Of a DNA stretch of 64,000 nt, positions 1 to 11,056 are shown piece after piece; the first letter of the stretch is position 1; each line of letters begins with the position of its first letter. The notes beneath the pieces were generated by a model. It was not told where the DNA came from. It made no database searches and was given only the letters and a program-made list of their open reading frames with translations. The translations under genes were made by a program, and so were the position numbers. Source of the DNA: Gentiana macrophylla (lineage: Eukaryota > Streptophyta > Magnoliopsida > Gentianales > Gentianaceae); the NCBI GenBank assembly GCA_026214975.1, contig JAOBSW010000349.1, positions 100,875 through 164,874 on the forward strand, written 5' to 3'.

Positions 1-556
1 TCATTTGGTGTGCTAGATGATCATCTTTTTCTCATTTTAATCGTCTATAAATCGTTAAATACGATGCATGTCATTAATATAGTAAATCGTTCGTCCCACA
101 ATCAAGAATATACATATAACAATGACATTCACATTGTATGTGTTATCCGCCAAATGCCAGTGAGGCAGATATTTATGTTATTCTTTAGAATTATACAATA
201 AATAAATTACTTTATTCAACCTATGATAGGTATTATCCATTTTAATTTTACGGGATGCTATTTAGGAATACACAAAATTAGGTTTTAGTCCATTTTCCCC
301 CATGTATATAAATTTTAATTCAGTTTGTATTTTTTTGTTGATTTAAGGAAAAAATAATTTCGTTCGGACTAAACTACCCCTGTTAGCACAAGTAAATAAT
401 TGTAATTAATTCCCCGTAATCTCCATATTAATTCCGTTTGATCACGATTGATTCCTGTAATTATGCTTTTCCTTTCTCACTAAGTATCACCGGCTATATA
501 GCCAAGCATTGTAATACCTTCTGAATCAATGGAAATTATGATTATATTCCACATCA
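1..556 (+). repeat. Copia copy A: LTR (3' part)
   Basis: Long terminal repeat of a Ty1/copia element, entering from the left edge so its 5' end is not seen. It ends in acatca just before a primer-binding site at 561. A TATA-like ctatatagcc lies at 494-503. Most of it recurs at 2726-3083 in copy B, but B lacks about 195 bp that A has between roughly 110 and 303; the two edges share a short 'atata', which fits a microhomology deletion in B. Confidence 0.75.
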
Positions 557-560
557 AATA

Positions 561-573
561 TGGTATCGGAGCC
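561..573 (+). other. Primer-binding site, copia copy A
   Basis: tggtatcggagcc follows the LTR end by 4 bp. It matches the plant copia PBS complementary to the 3' end of initiator-Met tRNA (TGGTATCAGAGCC) with one mismatch. The same site recurs at 3088-3100 in copy B. Confidence 0.85.
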
Positions 574-692
574 TTTAGGTTGAAACCGCCCCATGTCTGA
601 ATATTTCTTCTCCTTCCTTCCCGCCTTCTTCTCTGTGTAACCCACCCCTTTTCTGTTCTAAAAAAAAAAAAAAAAAAAAACCTTTCCTAGCC

Positions 693-2672
693 ATGGCCGA
701 ACCCTCTGCAACCACCACCACCACCGCTGATTCTTCTCCCTCGACTCTCTATCCTTCCTTCAACTCCTCCAACTCTATTAATCTCATAAAACTCAACCGC
801 ACAAACTACCCGATTTGGAAAGCTCAGATCGTCCCATACCTAAAGGGACAAGAGGTTTATGGATTTGTAGATGGCAGCATCCCTTCTCCGCCGGCCACCC
901 TCAACGGCCGGCCCAATCCGGCACTCTCGCAGTGGTCAAACAGGACAATCTCATATTAAGTGCGATCACCTCGTCCCTCTCGGAAGAAGTTCTTACTCAT
1001 GTTTATCATGCTAAAACATCCATTGAAATTTGGTCCGCCATTGAACGATGCTTCGCCTCACAATCACATGCCTGAATCATACACCTCCGCTCTCAACTTG
1101 CTACTACCCGGAAGGGAAACTCCACGGCTACATAATACTTCATGACAGTCAAACGTCTCACCGATGATCTCGCTTTAGCCGGACAACCACTGCAAAATGA
1201 TGATATTGTAAATTATGTTCTTGCTGGATTAGGACATGAATATGATGCCCTTGTTGCCATGGTGGGTTCACGTTCTGATATCACTATTGAAGAACTTTAC
1301 TTATTACTATTAACATTGGAAGCACGCATAGATCACAACGCCGCTGCGCCCCGGCTCCTCGGCCGCCCTACGCCGCTTCTACCCGCCACCCTCTTCGTCG
1401 GCCCGCCCTGCTGCGCACCAAAATACCCGCTCTCAGCATCCCCGTGGTCGTGGCTCGAATTCTTGTGGTCAAGGGCAAGGCCGCTTCAGGGTCCTTGTCC
1501 TCAACATCAACAACACCTCGGTCCTCCTTCCATGCAATGTCAATTGTGTGGTAGGTTTGGTCATACTGTACACTCGTGTAGGTACCGATTCGATCCAAAC
1601 TTTAATCATTCCCTACCCCAAAATAGCAGCCCTTCCCCTTTTCCCCGCCCTCCCATGGCTAACTTTGCAGGTGCCTCTTATGATCACTCGACCTGGCTCC
1701 TCGACACCGGTGCTAGTCATCCACCCGCCCGTACCGCACAATTTTTCCTCTCCTCCTGCTCCCTACACTGGTGATGACAACGTTCGTGCTAGCAACGGCA
1801 CTGCTATGTCTATTACTCATGTTGGTGATTCTCGTTTTTCTACACCAACGCACACTTTTATTCTTCGTAACGTCCTCCTCACTCTCTCCCTCCAACACAA
1901 TTTACTTTCTGTTCAAAATTTTGCACATGATAATAATGTTTACTTTGAATTTCATTCAACTTATTTCTTTGTGAAGGACTACTTAGAGGCTACATTAAAG
2001 ACGTCCTATACCATTTCACTCAACCACTTGTCTCTTCCTGCCTTGCTAGTCGCACTACCTCATCTCACTGGCATCGTCGTCTTGGTCACTGCTCCCCCAG
2101 AATAATTAATCTTATTTTACGCCGAATAAATATTTCCCCTCCCCGTGATTCCCAAAACACTGTTCTAATTGTCAGTTCGCTAAAAGTCATCGTCTCTCTT
2201 TACCCTCTTCCTCATTTACTTCTCGTAAACCTTTGGACTTGATCTATTCGGATGTGTGGGGGCCTTGTGCCGAGGCTTCAATTTATGGCTCTCGATATTA
2301 TGTTTGTTTTTTAGATGATTGCACCAAGTTTATTTGGTTTTATCTTATTGCACTAAAATCTGATGTGGAACCCGTTTTCTACAATTTTCAAGCTTTAGTT
2401 GAACGGCTTTTCGACATTCAAATAAAAGCAATTCAGACATCGTGGTGGTGAATTCCAAAAATTAACTAGTTATTTTCTCGCACTGGTATTTTCCATCAAC
2501 TTTCTTGCGCACACACTCACGAACAAATGGGCGCCGTCGAACGTCGCCATCGACATATCGTCGAAACAGGTTTGACTTTATTGGCTCACTCACATCTCCC
2601 TCTCCCCTACTGGGAGGATGCTTTCACTACAGCTGTTTACCTTATTAATCGCATGCCTACGAAGAAGAACAC
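693..2672 (+). pseudogene. Copia copy A gag-protease-integrase remnant
   Basis: Degenerate Ty1/copia polyprotein in several frames. It starts MAEPSATTTTTADSS at 693 with a gag region (NRTNYPIWKAQIVPYLKGQ). A one-base deletion near 945 shifts the frame, and gag continues at 1142 (VNYVLAGLGHEYDAL). A CCHC zinc knuckle, CQLCGRFGHTVHSC, lies near 1535-1580. Protease WLLDTGAS follows near 1690-1715, then a GAG-pre-integrase stretch and integrase from 2233 (SDVWGP). The integrase glutamate region (EQMGAVERRHRHIVET) survives near 2520-2570 in another frame. Homology stops near 2660 after LINRMPT, so RT, RNase H and the 3' LTR are missing. Non-functional; the family assignment is secure from the motif order. 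Confidence 0.85.
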
Positions 2673-3083
2673 ATGAGAAACAGAGGTGATCATCATTCAA
2701 GTCTATGCATAAAGTTATACATGTCTCATTTGGTGTGCTAGATGATCTTTTTCTCATTTTAATCGTCTATAAATCGTTAAATACGATGAATGTCATTAAT
2801 ATAGTAAATCGTTCGTCCCACAATCAAGAATATATAAATTTTAATTCAGTTTGTATTTTTTTTGTTGATTTAAGGACAAAATAATTTCGTTCGTACTAAG
2901 CTACCCCTGTTAGCACAAGTAAATAATTGTAATTAATTCCCCGTAATCTCCGTAGTAATTCCGTTTGATCACGATTTATTCCTGTAATTATGCTTTTCCT
3001 TTCTCACTAAGTATCACCGGCTATATAGCCAACCAATGTAATACCTTCTGAATCAATGGAAATTATGATTATATTTCACATCA
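2673..3083 (+). repeat. Copia copy B: LTR (internally deleted)
   Basis: From 2726 this repeats the LTR of copy A almost base for base (tcatttggtgtgctagatga), with the 195-bp difference noted there, a ctatatagcc TATA-like box near 3023, and an end at acatca before the PBS at 3088. The 5' boundary is uncertain: 2673-2725 has no counterpart inside this window and could be the true LTR start or flank. Confidence 0.7.
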
Positions 3084-3218
3084 AATATGGTATCGGAGCC
3101 TTTAGGTTGAAACCGCCCCATGTCTGAATATTTCTTCTCCTTCCTTCCTGCCTTCTTCTCTGTGTAACCCGCCCCTTTTCTGTTCCAAAAAAAAAAAAAA
3201 AAAAAACCTTTCCCAGCC

Positions 3219-4107
3219 ATGGCCGAACCCTCTGCAACCACCACCACCACCGCTGATTCTTCTCCCTTCACTCTCTATCCTTCCTTCAACTCCTCAAACT
3301 CTATTAATCTCATAAAACTCAACCGCACAAACTACCTGATTTGGAAAGCTCAGATCGTCCCATACATAAAGGGACAAGAGGTTTATGGATTTGTAGATGG
3401 CAGCATCCCTTCTCCGCCGGCCACCCTCAACGGCCGGCCCAATCCGGCACTCTTGCAGTGGTCAAAATAGGACAATCTCATATTAAGTGCGATCACCTCG
3501 TCCCTCTCGGAAGAAGTTCTCACTCATGTTTATCACGCTAAAACATCCACTGAAATTTGGTCCGCCATTGAACGATGCTTCGCCTCACAATCACGTGCCA
3601 GAATCATACACCTCCGCTCTCAACTTGCTACTACCCGGAAGGGAAACTCCACGGCTACAGAGTACTTCATGGCAGTCAAACGTCTCACCGATGATCTCGC
3701 CTTAGCCGGACAACCATTGCAAAATGATGATATTGTAAATTATGTTCTTGCTGGATTAGGACATGAATATGATGCCCTTGTTGCCATTGTGGGTTCACGT
3801 TCAGATATCACTATTGAAGAACTTTACTAATTACTATTAACAATGGAAGCACACATAGATCACAACGCTGCTGCCCCCACTCCTCAGCCGCCGCTACCTG
3901 CTCTACCGGCACCCTCCTCGTCCCAGCCCGCCCCTGCTGCGCACCAAAATACCCGCTCCCAGCATCCCCGTGGTCGTGGCTCGAATTCTCATGGTCGAGG
4001 CCGAGGCCGCTTCAACGGTCTTTGTCCTCAACATCAACAACAACCCGGTCCTCCTTCCATCCAATGTCAATTGTGTGGTAGGTTTGGTCATACTGTACAC
4101 TCGTTTG
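3219..4107 (+). pseudogene. Copia copy B gag
   Basis: Gag of the same family as copy A, better preserved. From MAEPSATTTTTADSS it reads in one frame to the zinc knuckle CQLCGRFGHTVHS near 4060-4104, broken only by a TAG at 3468-3470 (where copy A has a one-base deletion beside a CAG) and a TAA at 3828-3830. A proline-rich stretch and a GRGSNSHGRGRGR basic segment precede the knuckle, as is usual for copia nucleocapsid. Homology to A stops inside the knuckle at about 4105, so everything downstream is lost. Binding of element RNA is the family role; this copy is dead. Confidence 0.85.
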
Positions 4108-5262
4108 AGTGAATGTCAAATTTGTTTCTGTTTCTCAGTCCCTCGATTCAATTTTTGTTCATGTTTCTTAATTTTGTTCTGTATTTTTAATGAATGAATG
4201 TCTTATATTCATTTGTGATTAATAGGAAGAAAAGAAAATAATCACCCAAGTAAAAAGGCTGTGGAAATTTCAGGGATACACTTAGCTGTTTCAAGGTATT
4301 TTAAATTGTCTTGTCATCTGATGTTGACATTTTTTTGGCTGTGAAGTTTTGATGATTTTAGCTTTTTAGATGCTTTGAATTTCTGTATTTTCCGTAGTTG
4401 TTTCCTGCACTTTATGTTGTTTACGGGAGCATTTTGTGGTCAGAATTGGTATTCCCTTAATATGACTAGCAGATATTCTGGCGAATAATAAAGCTCTCAG
4501 AGCTTTAAGGCCTTTTAATGTTTTTTATTTTTAATATAGACTAATATGTGCATTCTTTCAGATGCTTTTTGAGTTTTGTAAATCAAATCGAATGTTACAT
4601 GTGAGTTGTGGTATTCCATCAATTTTAGAAATCTGATTGAGTAGTCTTGGCATACTAGTTTGTTTATTTGTGTCTTGATTAGTTTGAAGTTCGATTTGAA
4701 TATGATTCTAGAGGTCAAAGTGTTAAGTAATTTTTAATTAGTCTGCTTAATCTTGTATAATGAGTAATATCGAAGTTGAGTTCATATAGAAGTTGATTGA
4801 ACCTTAATTAAGTTGATTTCATATAGAAGGTGAACATTCTTATCTTATAAGCATGCTGGAACATCAATTACACTTAGTGATCAGCCTTGAAGAGTCTGAA
4901 CTTGACTGTTACTTGAGTATGTTAGTTTGATTGATCTAATTATACTTGGAGCCTGACCAATAATTATTCAAACAAAGCTTTATGTGGGTATTTTTTAAAC
5001 CAGTTTTCCACTTCTAGTAAGTTCATAATACGTTCAAACGTATTACGTTTGTTCATAATACGTTCAAACGTTTGCGAGCAAAACTCATATTCGTTCGCTT
5101 AAGAAACAAACCCAAAATTATGTTTGAGCGGCTAAACAAACAAACATGGGCCATAACGAGCCAAATTCAAGCCTGTTCAAAAACAACTTTGCTCATATAC
5201 AACTTTAATTCTCTTCACAACGTCACTTTGATGTTAACACTTGGATGTTGTCAATTTGGTTG
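4108..5262. other. AT-rich non-coding spacer
   Basis: No convincing gene. A possible exon lies at about 4231-4296: it is open in one frame, follows 'taatag' and ends at caag|gtattt. It has no recognisable family. A 21-bp word (gttcataatacgttcaaacg and one base more) occurs twice at 5021-5071. The sequence resumes at 9362 after the copia insertion. Confidence 0.5.
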
Positions 5263-5456
5263 TGTTAGGATTGGTATAAACAAGAAGCCAAGAAACAAGA
5301 AATCAAGAAGAATATGGAGTCTTGGAAAAAGAGTGGGAAAAAACTTAGGTTTAGGGTTACAAGAATGGCTTATATAGCCAAATACAAAAAAGACTAAAAT
5401 GCCCTTAAGGCAAAATACTAAATATCTTATATAATATATAAATATATATGCTAACA
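5263..5456 (-). repeat. 3' LTR of the 5263-9356 copia
   Basis: 194 bp, TGTTA...TAACA. A TATA-like ctatataagcc (minus strand) lies near 5370-5382. It lacks the 10-bp attagctagc present in the other LTR. Confidence 0.93.
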
Positions 5457-6258
5457 TCCCCCCTCAAACTCATGATGGTGCAGCAAGAAGCATCGAGAGT
5501 TTGCCAATGAAAAAAAAAATCTATGACTTTCGATAGTATGAGACTTCGTGAAGAAGTCAGCCAGCTGCGTACAAGACGGAGTAAACGGCAAAGAAATAGT
5601 GCCATGCTGAAGATGATGTCGAGTGAAATGACAGTCAATCTCAATATGCTTGGTGCGCTCATGAAAAACTGTATTGTGTGCAATCTGGATAGCACTTTTA
5701 TTGTCACAATACATCGGTATGGGAGAATAAATCTCTCAAACCATGCACGAGGGGCTTGTTTGAGGCCATATAAAGCCTTCTTAAGCCTACAAACTTGCCC
5801 CGGAGCATGAGAAACACCAGGTGGAGGTACCATATATACTTCTTCCTTAAGATCCCCATTGAGAAAAGCATTTTTAACATCCATTTGAGAGATATGCCAC
5901 TGACGAATAGATGCGACAGCAATAAGAACCCGAACAGATGTCATCTTGGCAACGGGAGCAAATGTTTCCTCATAATCCATACCATACTCTTGAGCAAACC
6001 CTTTATCCACCAAACGAGCTTTGTACCGCTCAATAGAACCATCGACTTAGTTTTAACTTTATACACCCATCGAGAACCAATAGTTTTCTTACCGGCCGGA
6101 AGATAGACTAGATCCCAAGTACCATTCTGTCTAAAGCGAGGCGGTTCCTCAACCATAGCATTTCGCCAATCGGAAGAACGAACGACCTCGAATAAGAGGT
6201 AGGCTCGAAAAAAAGTGTCAATAGAAATTAGAAAGGAAGCAAAAGGCGAGAGTAGCAA
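5451..6258 (-). pseudogene. Copia RT-RNase H remnant with palm deletion
   Basis: The reverse transcriptase begins near 6190 (WRNAMVEE, then TWDLVYLPAGKKTIGSRWVYK), shifts frame near 6050 and continues from 6013 ([47 protein letters not shown]). At about 5725-5745 this runs straight into RNase H ([20 protein letters not shown]), with a further frame change. The YVDD catalytic segment and the RT C-terminal part are absent. RNase H ends [11 protein letters not shown] and its stop TAG lies inside the LTR start. The polymerase is therefore inactive because of a deletion, not only frameshifts. Confidence 0.9.
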
Positions 6259-7901
6259 GAATAAGCAAAATCAAAATAATGGAGTAGACTTACGTGTGCG
6301 CTTGGGGTAACAAGGTTGACTGGATCCGTCGTCACAAGGGGTGCTTGGGTAGCTGTAGCAGGGGGTGAAGTATCATCTTCATGAGGCTCATGATGAGAGG
6401 GTGAAGAAGCAGAATGTAAGGAAGATGGTGATGCATCAATGGCGGAAGATGGTGAATCAGATGAGTGATCAGAGGTGAAAGGATCAATATGAACCAGATC
6501 AGACTTAGTCATATTGTGGGAGCTAGCAGGAAGGGAAAAGAAGGGAATATGCTCAAGAAAGGAAACATGTCGAGAAACATACAACTTCTTTGAAGAAGGA
6601 TCATAACAACGATAACCTTTTTGTCCTATGCCATACCCAAGAAAGACACATATAGCAACACGAGAAGATAATTTTATACGTTCTACATGTGGACGAAGGA
6701 CAAAACAAGTGGAACCAAAAACTCTCAAATGAGAGTAATCAGGAGTAAGGCCAAATAACTTAGCATAAGGAGAAATGCCTGAATTATGAGCAGTCGGGAT
6801 CCTATTAATAAGGTAAGCAGATGTGAGAACAGCTTCTCCCCAAAAGTCGTTTGGAACACTGGCTGATAAAAGCATAGAACGGGCAGTTTCAACGATGTGT
6901 CTATGTTTTCTCTCAGCAACACCATTTTGTTGTGGGGTATCAGTGCATGAAGACTGATGCACTGTACCATCAGAGGTAAAGATGTCAGAAAGGTCTCCCT
7001 TAGTATATTCCCCACCTAAGTCAGAACGAAAGCATTTAACAACAGTAGAATGTTGAGTTTTGACATAGGCTTGAAAAGCAGTATATATATCAATAAAATC
7101 AGAACGACGTCTCATCAGATACACCCAACAGTAACGAGTATAATCATCAATAAAGGAAACATAATATCTAGACCCTCCTTTTGTTGGGACAGGAGCAAGA
7201 CCCCAAACATCAGAATGAACTAAATCAAAAGGTGCACGAGATTCAGATAGGCTTTGATTAAAAGGCAAGGCAGAAAATTTTCCAAGTTTACATCCACCAC
7301 AATCTGAAATATCATGAGGATGCAAATCACCCAAAACACCACTATGGCTCATATATTTTAAGCGAGAGCCTGATACATGACCAAGTCTAGAATGCCACAA
7401 ATAATACTTAGAAGATGAAGAAGTTAAATGAAAAGAAGATAGGTCAACGGTAGTGGCAGCTGCATGACCCGGAATCTGCAGCTCATCCAAAATATATAGT
7501 CCCCCCTGCCTACGGCCTGTCCCAATCAGCCTCTTGGATTTGGGATCCTGCACATGACAAGAGGTGGAAGAAAAATGAACAGAGTAACCAAAATCACATA
7601 ATTGACCAACCGAGACAAGACTCATAGTAAGTTGGGGAATACAATAAACATTAGGGATGGAGAAATGTGAAGTGTGGATAGTACCAATGCCAGTCAATGA
7701 CAAGGGTGTGCCATCAGCAGTCATAATATTAGGAGAAAGAGAATCATAAGACATAGATGTAAAAGAAGAGGAATCAGGGGACATGTGATATGAGGCTCCA
7801 GAGTCCAAAACCCATAAAGGTGAATTTTTACGAACCATTCGATGGGGCCAAACTGTGGCGTAAGCAGTAGACATGGCATAGTCTTTGAGGACCGAGAGCA
7901 A
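6228..7901 (-). CDS. Copia protease-integrase open frame
   Basis: 557 codons open. Aspartic protease motif DSGAS is at residues 33-37. The GAG-pre-integrase HHCC zinc site uses H170, H175, C201 and C204. The integrase core has D231 (HSDVWG), D294 (FRSDLGGEY) and E330 (QQNGVAERKHRH), giving the canonical D,D(35)E spacing, so the catalytic triad is intact. After about residue 450 comes the serine-rich linker typical of copia before RT; the last ~25 residues are out of frame with the RT. The first methionine is only an ORF start: in life this is part of a gag-pol polyprotein. Integrase would insert element cDNA into chromosomes; activity is unproven. Confidence 0.9.
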   Translation of the reverse strand: MLSVLKDYAMSTAYATVWPHRMVRKNSPLWVLDSGASYHMSPDSSSFTSMSYDSLSPNIMTADGTPLSLTGIGTIHTSHFSIPNVYCIPQLTMSLVSVGQLCDFGYSVHFSSTSCHVQDPKSKRLIGTGRRQGGLYILDELQIPGHAAATTVDLSSFHLTSSSSKYYLWHSRLGHVSGSRLKYMSHSGVLGDLHPHDISDCGGCKLGKFSALPFNQSLSESRAPFDLVHSDVWGLAPVPTKGGSRYYVSFIDDYTRYCWVYLMRRRSDFIDIYTAFQAYVKTQHSTVVKCFRSDLGGEYTKGDLSDIFTSDGTVHQSSCTDTPQQNGVAERKHRHIVETARSMLLSASVPNDFWGEAVLTSAYLINRIPTAHNSGISPYAKLFGLTPDYSHLRVFGSTCFVLRPHVERIKLSSRVAICVFLGYGIGQKGYRCYDPSSKKLYVSRHVSFLEHIPFFSLPASSHNMTKSDLVHIDPFTSDHSSDSPSSAIDASPSSLHSASSPSHHEPHEDDTSPPATATQAPLVTTDPVNLVTPSAHVSLLHYFDFAYSCYSRLLLPF

Positions 7902-8099
7902 TCGACTTTGAGGCGGCTAGCAAGAAACCTCAAAGCGCTCCAAGAGAGTCCATAGTAGGATTCATGAAGAATCCACAACGAAGTCACCGAAGGATGGACC
8001 AACGCAGCAGTCATCTGATGAGAGCTATTACGGGGCTGCCCTTGCCCCATAGAGTATGACCGTTGTTGTCCACCACGTTGTTGGTGTTGTGACCTATCA

Positions 8100-8895
8100 C
8101 CTTGCTTCAAACCATTTGCTTTCTGCCGTGCTAATAATTCTGGACACTGATTTTTCCAATGCCCTGGTTGCTTGAAGAATGACATTCACGACTGTTTTAG
8201 CATTTGACTTGTTCTGTTGTGAGGGGGTTGCTAAAACAGATGCAGACGGAGTGTGAACTCCCTTTTCAGTTTGAGTCTTGAGACGAGTTTCCTCAGCCAA
8301 CAACTCATGAAGAATAGAATCAACGGAGGGTAAAGGAGTGCGATGCAAGATGGACGCACGACAATTTTCATATTCTGGTCGAAGAGCCATCAACAACTGA
8401 ACAAGGCGTTGCTCCTCCCTACGAGAAATATAAGGGGCAAATGCCCTCAACTCAGCAGATTCAGTCATAGCCAATTGATCCCAAAGAGCAGTAATTTCAT
8501 AATAAAATTCCTGAATACTTCTATCATTATGTGACATGGCACGAATATCAACTTCCAACTGATATTGGACAGGAAAATTTGAACGCACATACAACCTCTC
8601 CAAATAGTCCCAAACCTCTTTAGCAGTATCATACTTGGCCAATTGCATACCAATCCTATTCTCAACAGAGTTATTAATCCAAGTAATGATTTTTGAATTA
8701 CAAGTATCCCATTTCTCCATCAATTCAACATACTTGTCATCTCCCGATTTAGGAGCCACAACAAAGGTACCAGAGATATAACCCCACAATTTGTTTACCC
8801 CTTCGAGAAAATTTTCATTACATAACTCCAATATGAATAGTTTTACCATCTAAACGAACACTAAGCATGCGCAACGAATCATCACCGCCAGCCAT
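8100..8895 (-). pseudogene. Copia gag (frameshifted)
   Basis: The likely true start is the ATG at 8893-8895 (MAGGDDSLRMLSVRLDGK). A frameshift near 8835-8850 moves the reading into the frame that gives NFLEGVNKLWGYISGTF, a UBN2/copia gag domain (ITALWDQLAM, RREEQRLVQLLMALRPEYE). The zinc knuckle near 8125-8190 survives in a third frame as FFKQPGHWKNQCPELL, with the first cysteines disturbed. Gag would package the element RNA; it cannot be made whole from this copy. Confidence 0.82.
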
Positions 8896-9140
8896 TTGAA
8901 CAAGATGCACAACACAAACTAAAACGAAATCAAACCCAACAATGTCACAACAAGACTGAATGAATCGAAAAGGGCCGATTCAACCACAAACCATATGAAA
9001 ACACGGAAATTGAGCAGCGGAAACTCACCAAACGGCAGAGAAAATCAGACCAAAACCAGAAAAAAGCTTGTCTTTGCGAAGCAAAAAAAAATTTCGATCC
9101 GCGATCGTTGTGTTTGAGTTTAGCTTTGCATAAGATCGAA

Positions 9141-9152
9141 TCTCTGATACCA
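9141..9152 (-). other. Primer-binding site of the 5263-9356 copia
   Basis: tctctgatacca on the plus strand is tggtatcagaga on the element strand, directly against the 5' LTR. This is the initiator-Met tRNA type PBS. Confidence 0.9.
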
Positions 9153-9356
9153 TGTTAGGATTGGTATAAACAAGAAGCCAAGAAACAAGAAATCAAGAAG
9201 AAGATGGAGTCTTGGATTAGCTAGCAAAAAGAGTGGGAAAAACCTTAGGTTTAGGGTTACAAGAATGGCTTATATAGCCAAATACAAAAAAGACTAAAAT
9301 GCCCTTAAGGCAAAATACTAAATATCTTATATAATATATAAATATATATGCTAACA
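9153..9356 (-). repeat. 5' LTR of the 5263-9356 copia
   Basis: 204 bp, TGTTA...TAACA, carrying the extra 10 bp attagctagc. The TSD GGTTG follows at 9357-9361. Confidence 0.93.
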
Positions 9357-9361
9357 GGTTG

Positions 9362-10225
9362 AACCGATATGTTTGACCAAAACAGTTTTCCAAAAACCAA
9401 CAAAGGGCCGAGTAGTTTTTCTGTCAATTATTTCTTTCTGTCTATCCTGTGAAAATGCCATTCCCAGATTTTTGTATTAATTACTATGTAAAACAGAGGC
9501 TGAGGCACCAGCCCCCACCGCCTATAGGTGTAATATGGATAATGCATGTATACCAAAGATGTACAACACAGTACACAAGTGTCCATGTCCAGTTAGAATT
9601 TCCACTAGGTATACTTTTTGCGTGAATTGCTTTCATTTCTAAGATGGAGTTTCTGATTTGAATACATATATTAATGTTTGAGGTTGCTTTAAATGCATAT
9701 GTGCTATATGTATGATATTATGCTATGTGACATGACAGGAGAAATGCATTAGCTTAAGTTTTGCGTGCAACATGAAATATGTGAGACTGTTTTAGAAATA
9801 TTAAGTATGCTAAGTACTAAATGTTTTTGAAGATTGCTTGATTTAATATTGCATTTGACTTTTATATTGCTTCATCTTGAATATGTCTAATTCACAGAAT
9901 TGACACTTGTGCACACTGAACTTGATCATAATTGGTACAAAATTTAAACTCAATATTATATGAATAGCTTTGCAAGATAGTTATATTCTATTGAATTTCA
10001 AAATTGTAGTCGAGGTTTGAGCCTTAAGTAGAGGTTAATAATCTGTTTGCCTTGTTAAGTTGTAAGAGAGTATATATATTTTAACACTACATATTACTGT
10101 GTTAAGCATTTTGTATGTTTACAAAGAAGGCTAAACTTGATATATGCTTGATTCATTGACAATTTGCTTTATTTGTTGATTTAATACAGACATGTCTAAT
10201 GAGTATTATACAGTCTTGTTGACTA
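9362..10225. other. AT-rich spacer, possible intron upstream of CACTA transposase
   Basis: Continuation of 4108-5262. No gene seen. A polypyrimidine-poor but plausible acceptor 'tttaatacag' ends at about 10191, 35 bp before the transposase ATG, so this may be a 5' UTR intron of the CACTA gene. That is inference only. Confidence 0.4.
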
Positions 10226-11056
10226 ATGGACAAAAGTTGGACACATATCCGAAATCGAAGAAGCAAAGATTTTTGGGACGGATTGAAACACTTTATAGAG
10301 CATGCAAAAAATTACGCAAACGATGTCGGTGAGATCAGTTGTCCTTGTAAGAAGTGTCTAAACCACCGCATGAAACTTCCTAATGTGGCTTTTGGACATA
10401 TTTACCAAAGCGGATTCGATCCAACATACAATAAATGGTATTTTCATGGTGAAGGATACAAAATAAAATCTTCACAACTGGTGCCTAAATCAGGAGATGA
10501 GATGACAAGTATATTGAATGATGTTGCTGCTATGTCTGGAACCAATGACATACCCAATGATAGACCCGAAGTTGCCAATACATCTGAAGCTATTTACGTA
10601 CCCTATGAAGAACTGGTGGATATGGAGGATCTACATGATTCGGAGTTCAACGATTTAGTTTCCAACATACAACAAGATCTATGCCCCGGTTGTACCAACT
10701 ATACTGCTTTGAACTTCTTGGCAAAACTGTTGCATGTAAAAGTGCTTCATAGGTGGACTAATGCTAGCATGGATGATTTTTTCACTCTATGGAATTATGC
10801 ATATGCCCTACTTGGGTGCAAACTACCTAAATCATATTATGAGGCAAAGAAATTGTTAAGCAATTTGGGACTTGGTTATGAAACAATCCATGTATGTGAG
10901 CATGATTGTGCCTTATTTTGGAAAGAGAATGCTGATCTACGATCATGTCCTATTTGCAATACGAGTCGTTGGGAGAAAAAAAAGGGAAAAAGGTGCCGCG
11001 TAAGGTCCTTCGATACTTCCCATTGAAGGATCGACTAAAACGGTTGTATGGGTCAC
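10226..11056 (+). pseudogene. CACTA (En/Spm) TNP2-like transposase, N-terminal part
   Basis: 266 open codons starting MDKSWTHIRNRRSKDFWDGL. This is the transposase-associated domain (PF13963-like) with its cysteine pairs (SCPCKKCLNH, residues 38-47) and the conserved HIYQSGFDPTYNKWYFHGE. It continues into the TNP2 region (CEHDCALFWKENADLRSCPICNTSRW, residues 226-251). A one-base slip in the purine run near 10975-10990 breaks the frame; the next frame still reads the family's VPRKVLRYFPLKDRLKRLYGS to about 11053. There the sequence is cut by a CACTA terminus. A full TNP2 transposase is several times longer, so the DDE catalytic part is missing. Confidence 0.88.

Larger units (their letters stand above)
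5263..9356 (-). mobile_element. Ty1/copia element, complete ends, RT core deleted
   Basis: A 4.1-kb element with two near-identical LTRs starting TGTTAGGATTGG and ending GCTAACA, flanked by a 5-bp duplication GGTTG at 5258-5262 and 9357-9361. Read on the minus strand: 5' LTR 9153-9356, PBS 9141-9152, gag, protease, integrase, a truncated RT fused to RNase H, polypurine tract (seen as cccccctc at 5459-5466), 3' LTR 5263-5456. The LTRs differ by a few substitutions and a 10-bp indel (attagctagc only in the right one), so the insertion is recent. It lacks the RT palm and could only move using another copy's enzymes. Confidence 0.95.

Noticed and set aside
5795..6106. Plus-strand 103-codon frame within the copia
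   Set aside because: It is a shadow of the RT on the minus strand.
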